Origin: Candidatus Woesebacteria bacterium GW2011_GWA1_41_7
GTDB lineage: Bacteria; Patescibacteriota; Microgenomatia; UBA8517
Assembly: GCA_000997405.1 (NCBI GenBank)
Contig: LCBU01000045.1
Span: forward strand, 1-6,508
Direction of reading: 5' to 3'
DNA: 6,508 bases
Shown here: piece after piece, positions 5,010 to 6,508 of the stretch
How the letters are laid out: every line of letters starts with the position of its first letter
Numbering within the stretch: position 1 is the first letter of the stretch
Notes under the pieces: model-generated
Told to the model about the DNA's origin: nothing
Database searches by the model: none
The model's input: the letters and a program-made list of their open reading frames with translations, nothing else
Program-made: the position numbers and the translations under genes

Positions 5010-5399
5010 TTAGAAAAATAACTTTTTCCACTTCAGCCAGTTTGGATCGGGTAACGTTTCATCATCAAGAGTCACCGGTGGAGCCAGGCGTTTGACTATC
5101 GATTCATCGGGAAGAATCACTACCACTTCCCCCGTTTTTGTAAGTCCGAGTTTGTCTCTTATTTGTTTTTCAATAAATTCCGACCCTTGGGCCTCCATAA
5201 TTTGGGCTTGTAGTTTGGCATTATCGGATTGCATCTTTTCCACCCTCTGCTTTTCCTCCTCAACCTGTTTTCTTATGGAAAGTACTCTATTTATATTTTT
5301 GACCGTGGAAACGAGAAGTATCACCACCAAGACCCACGCGGCATACCCTAAAAGGCTTTTAAATTTGAGCTTAAGAAGCTCCGTTTTCTTATCCGACAT
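5010..5399 (-). CDS. DivIC/FtsB-like septum formation initiator protein
   Basis: The 129-residue protein is a small bitopic membrane protein of the FtsB/DivIC family, which joins the divisome core with FtsL and FtsQ and helps activate septal wall synthesis. Residues 1-15 are cytoplasmic and basic, about 16-33 form one transmembrane helix (LLGYAAWVLVVILLV), and 38-72 are a charged coiled coil (IRKQVEEEKQRVEKMQ). Residues 73-98 hold the family hallmark (SEFIEKQIRDKLGLTKTGE then VVVILPD). The tail ends PNWLKWKKLFF, a style I associate with CPR members of the family. The gene is alone on the minus strand, divergent from the recombinase, with a -10 box five bases before its ATG. FtsB and DivIC are hard to separate by sequence, so no symbol is assigned. 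Confidence 0.88.
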   Translation of the reverse strand: MSDKKTELLKLKFKSLLGYAAWVLVVILLVSTVKNINRVLSIRKQVEEEKQRVEKMQSDNAKLQAQIMEAQGSEFIEKQIRDKLGLTKTGEVVVILPDESIVKRLAPPVTLDDETLPDPNWLKWKKLFF

Positions 5400-5404
5400 A
5401 CTTA

Positions 5405-5410
5405 ATTATA
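5405..5410 (-). promoter_or_regulatory. -10 box for a leaderless DivIC/FtsB-like mRNA
   Basis: A perfect TATAAT on the minus strand ends five bases before the ATG (TATAAT-TAAGT-ATG), so transcription should begin at or beside the start codon. No clear -35 is seen. It lies 12 bases from the -35 of the divergent recombinase promoter, so the two may compete for polymerase. Confidence 0.55.
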
Positions 5411-5422
5411 TCCTGTAATGCA

Positions 5423-5450
5423 TTGACTATTTATAAATTTGATCTATAAT
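5423..5450 (+). promoter_or_regulatory. Sigma70-type promoter of the tyrosine recombinase gene
   Basis: TTGACT (5423-5428) and TATAAT (5445-5450) are separated by 16 bases, close to ideal for the housekeeping sigma factor and the best promoter in the window. The start site would be near 5457, giving a 5' UTR of about 70 bases. Confidence 0.8.
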
Positions 5451-5456
5451 TGCAGA

Positions 5457-5527
5457 GCAATTGGACGAAAGGTGTTATTGGTACCTTAGTCATAATTGCC
5501 TAAGTAAACTGCCAATTATTTTATATT
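5457..5527 (+). promoter_or_regulatory. Structured 5' UTR of the recombinase gene with competing helices
   Basis: The UTR can close AATTGG (5459-5464) on CCAATT (5512-5517) and form a hairpin AAGGT/ACCTT (5469-5473/5483-5487). Alternatives overlap these: GCAATT (5457-5462) with AATTGC (5494-5499), and CTTAG (5485-5489) with CTAAG (5500-5504). No known riboswitch or Shine-Dalgarno sequence is recognised. Confidence 0.35.
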
Positions 5528-6391
5528 ATGGCACAGGAACCTATAAAAAGCCTGCTCCCGAAATTTATCGATTCACTGAACGAAAAGAGGCGTTCTCCGG
5601 CAACCGTTTTGGCTTACCGAAGCGACTTAACTCAATTGGTGGATTTTTTGATTGGTCGAGAAAAAGTCATGCCGGACCAGGTAAGACCCGACGATCTTGA
5701 CTCTTTCCGCGATACTCTTTTGGCCGACAAATACACACCAAAATCAGTTAGCCGCAAACTTAATGCGGTTAAGACTTTCTTTAGGTGGATGGTTTCGGAG
5801 AATTTTGTTACAACCGACGCCTCTGCATCAGTTGCTCATCCGAAAATTGAAAGCGTACTTCCGAAGTTTCTTTCCCCCCTCGAATATAGAGCTCTCAGAG
5901 ACGTTGTCAGAAGTGATGTCAGAATAGCAGCTATTATTGAACTTATTCTTCAAACCGGACTCAGAATTTCTGAGGTAGCTAATTTAAAAACAGAATACGT
6001 TGCCAAAGATTCACTTAAAATTGAGGCTTATGCCACACAACCCGAAAGAAATGTTCCTCTCAATAAACCCGCTTTAGACATTTTAAATTCCTATTTAACA
6101 ATTCGTCCCAAAGTTGATTCTCCTTATGTCTTTATCAGCAAAAACGGCAAACCCTTAGCGGTAAGAAATATTAGGGCGTCAATCGCCAGATATATGCAAA
6201 GAGCGGAAATTCCAAGCTATTCAGTTAACGATTTAAGAACCACATTTATGGTAGAAAACCTCAAAGCCGGAGTTGATATAGTTTTACTTTCTCACGTTTC
6301 CGGACACAAGCGCCTTTCTACCACCGAACGCTATTTTGAGCTTGCTCAAATTACAGACCCCGGTAAAAAACAAGTCCTCGTAGAGCTATAA
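5528..6391 (+). CDS. Tyrosine recombinase, XerC/XerD-like, with altered active site
   Basis: The 287-residue protein has the two-domain layout of Xer-type recombinases, near the family's usual 290-300 residues. An N-terminal SAM-like DNA-binding domain (about 5-95, with KRRSPATVLAYRSDL and SRKLNAVKTFFRWM) is followed by the catalytic domain (about 115-280). Visible catalytic residues are R146 (TGLRISEV), R237 (NDLRTTF), H260 (SGHKRLSTT) and the nucleophile Y269 (TTERYF). Two usual residues are missing: the box II histidine of HxLRH is N234, and the beta-hairpin lysine of GKGxKxR is absent (AYATQPER). It may be a slow or specialised recombinase, or a DNA-binding protein without full activity. 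The ATG at 5528 lies about 70 bases after a strong promoter. A tRNA gene follows 46 bases downstream, a setting common for integrases, but no att-like repeat is seen here. Confidence 0.9.
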   Translation: MAQEPIKSLLPKFIDSLNEKRRSPATVLAYRSDLTQLVDFLIGREKVMPDQVRPDDLDSFRDTLLADKYTPKSVSRKLNAVKTFFRWMVSENFVTTDASASVAHPKIESVLPKFLSPLEYRALRDVVRSDVRIAAIIELILQTGLRISEVANLKTEYVAKDSLKIEAYATQPERNVPLNKPALDILNSYLTIRPKVDSPYVFISKNGKPLAVRNIRASIARYMQRAEIPSYSVNDLRTTFMVENLKAGVDIVLLSHVSGHKRLSTTERYFELAQITDPGKKQVLVEL

Positions 6392-6405
6392 TTTAGCTTT
6401 GCTTC

Positions 6406-6414
6406 TGATATAAT
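6406..6414 (+). promoter_or_regulatory. Extended -10 promoter of the tRNA at the right edge
   Basis: TGATATAAT is a perfect TATAAT (6409-6414) with an extended TG. The start site would be near 6421, about 17 bases before the tRNA. No good -35 is seen. The rest of 6392-6437 holds nothing recognisable. Confidence 0.6.
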
Positions 6415-6437
6415 ACGCTTAGACTTTCGATAACTGC

Positions 6438-6508
6438 GGGCTTGTCGTTTAATGGTAGGACACGACTCTTATAAAGTCGATGCCATGGTTCGATTCCATG
6501 CGAGCCCA
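6438..6508 (+). tRNA. tRNA with UAU anticodon, predicted tRNA-Ile(UAU)
   Basis: Cloverleaf: acceptor GGGCTTG/CGAGCCC (one G-U pair), D-arm GTT/GAC with TAATGGTAG loop, anticodon arm CGACT/AGTCG with loop CTTATAA (anticodon TAT), four-base variable region ATGC, T-arm CATGG/CCATG with normal loop TTCGATT, discriminator A at the last base of the window. Whether CCA is encoded cannot be seen. UAU reads AUA isoleucine codons; A73 agrees with isoleucine. The D-arm recalls Gln or Gly tRNAs, so amino acid identity rests mainly on the anticodon. Confidence 0.88.

Noticed and set aside
5478..5487. TTGGTACCTT in the recombinase leader as a second T-box bulge (UGGNACC)
   Set aside because: The flanking AGGG and GCGG arms and a downstream antiterminator or terminator partner are missing; GGTACC alone is easily found by chance.
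5461..5700. Plus-strand frame of 79 codons overlapping the recombinase start
   Set aside because: It lies out of frame with the clearly homologous recombinase and has no family resemblance.
5528..6508. Integrated mobile element bounded by the recombinase and tRNA
   Set aside because: No direct repeat of the tRNA 3' end, cargo gene or second boundary is visible in the window; only the adjacency suggests it.

Overview
The window looks like part of a small bacterial genome of the Candidate Phyla Radiation (Patescibacteria), most likely a Microgenomates-type lineage. This is an inference from the style of the FtsH and DivIC/FtsB-like proteins, tight gene packing, moderately AT-rich DNA, a stand-alone 5'-3' exonuclease, and the lack of a Shine-Dalgarno sequence before any of the seven start codons. 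TAA and TGA both serve as stops, so the TGA-to-glycine code of some CPR lineages does not apply.

The left two thirds (1-4680) is one minus-strand block, read from right to left. It begins with an extended -10 promoter at about 4666-4674, followed by a roughly 240-base leader and then trpS (tryptophanyl-tRNA synthetase), a small OB-fold tRNA-binding protein, ftsH (interrupted), a 5'-3' exonuclease of the PolA N-terminal type, and the first 98 codons of a GT4 glycosyltransferase that runs off the left edge. Gaps between genes are 3 to 40 bases.

The trpS leader is the most interesting part. It holds a complete but miniature T-box riboswitch: a kink-turn hairpin with UGG in its terminal loop, a UGGC acceptor-binding bulge that suits the G73 of tRNA-Trp, and mutually exclusive antiterminator and terminator helices. 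Upstream in the same transcript is a 68-base cloverleaf with a CAU anticodon. It resembles an initiator tRNA but lacks the usual D-loop and T-loop contacts.

The middle (4680-5010) carries two perfect 41-bp tandem repeats between divergent promoters, a tRNA-Met(CAU) gene with encoded CCA, and a decayed 3' half of a related tRNA. The right part (5010-6508) has a DivIC/FtsB-like division gene on the minus strand. Divergent from it is a tyrosine recombinase with a strong sigma70-type promoter and a structured 5' UTR, followed by a tRNA with a UAU anticodon at the right edge.

Two genes deserve caution. ftsH has lost about 95 bases inside its AAA+ domain and shifts frame there, from a real mutation or an assembly error. 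The recombinase keeps its tyrosine but lacks two of the usual catalytic residues.
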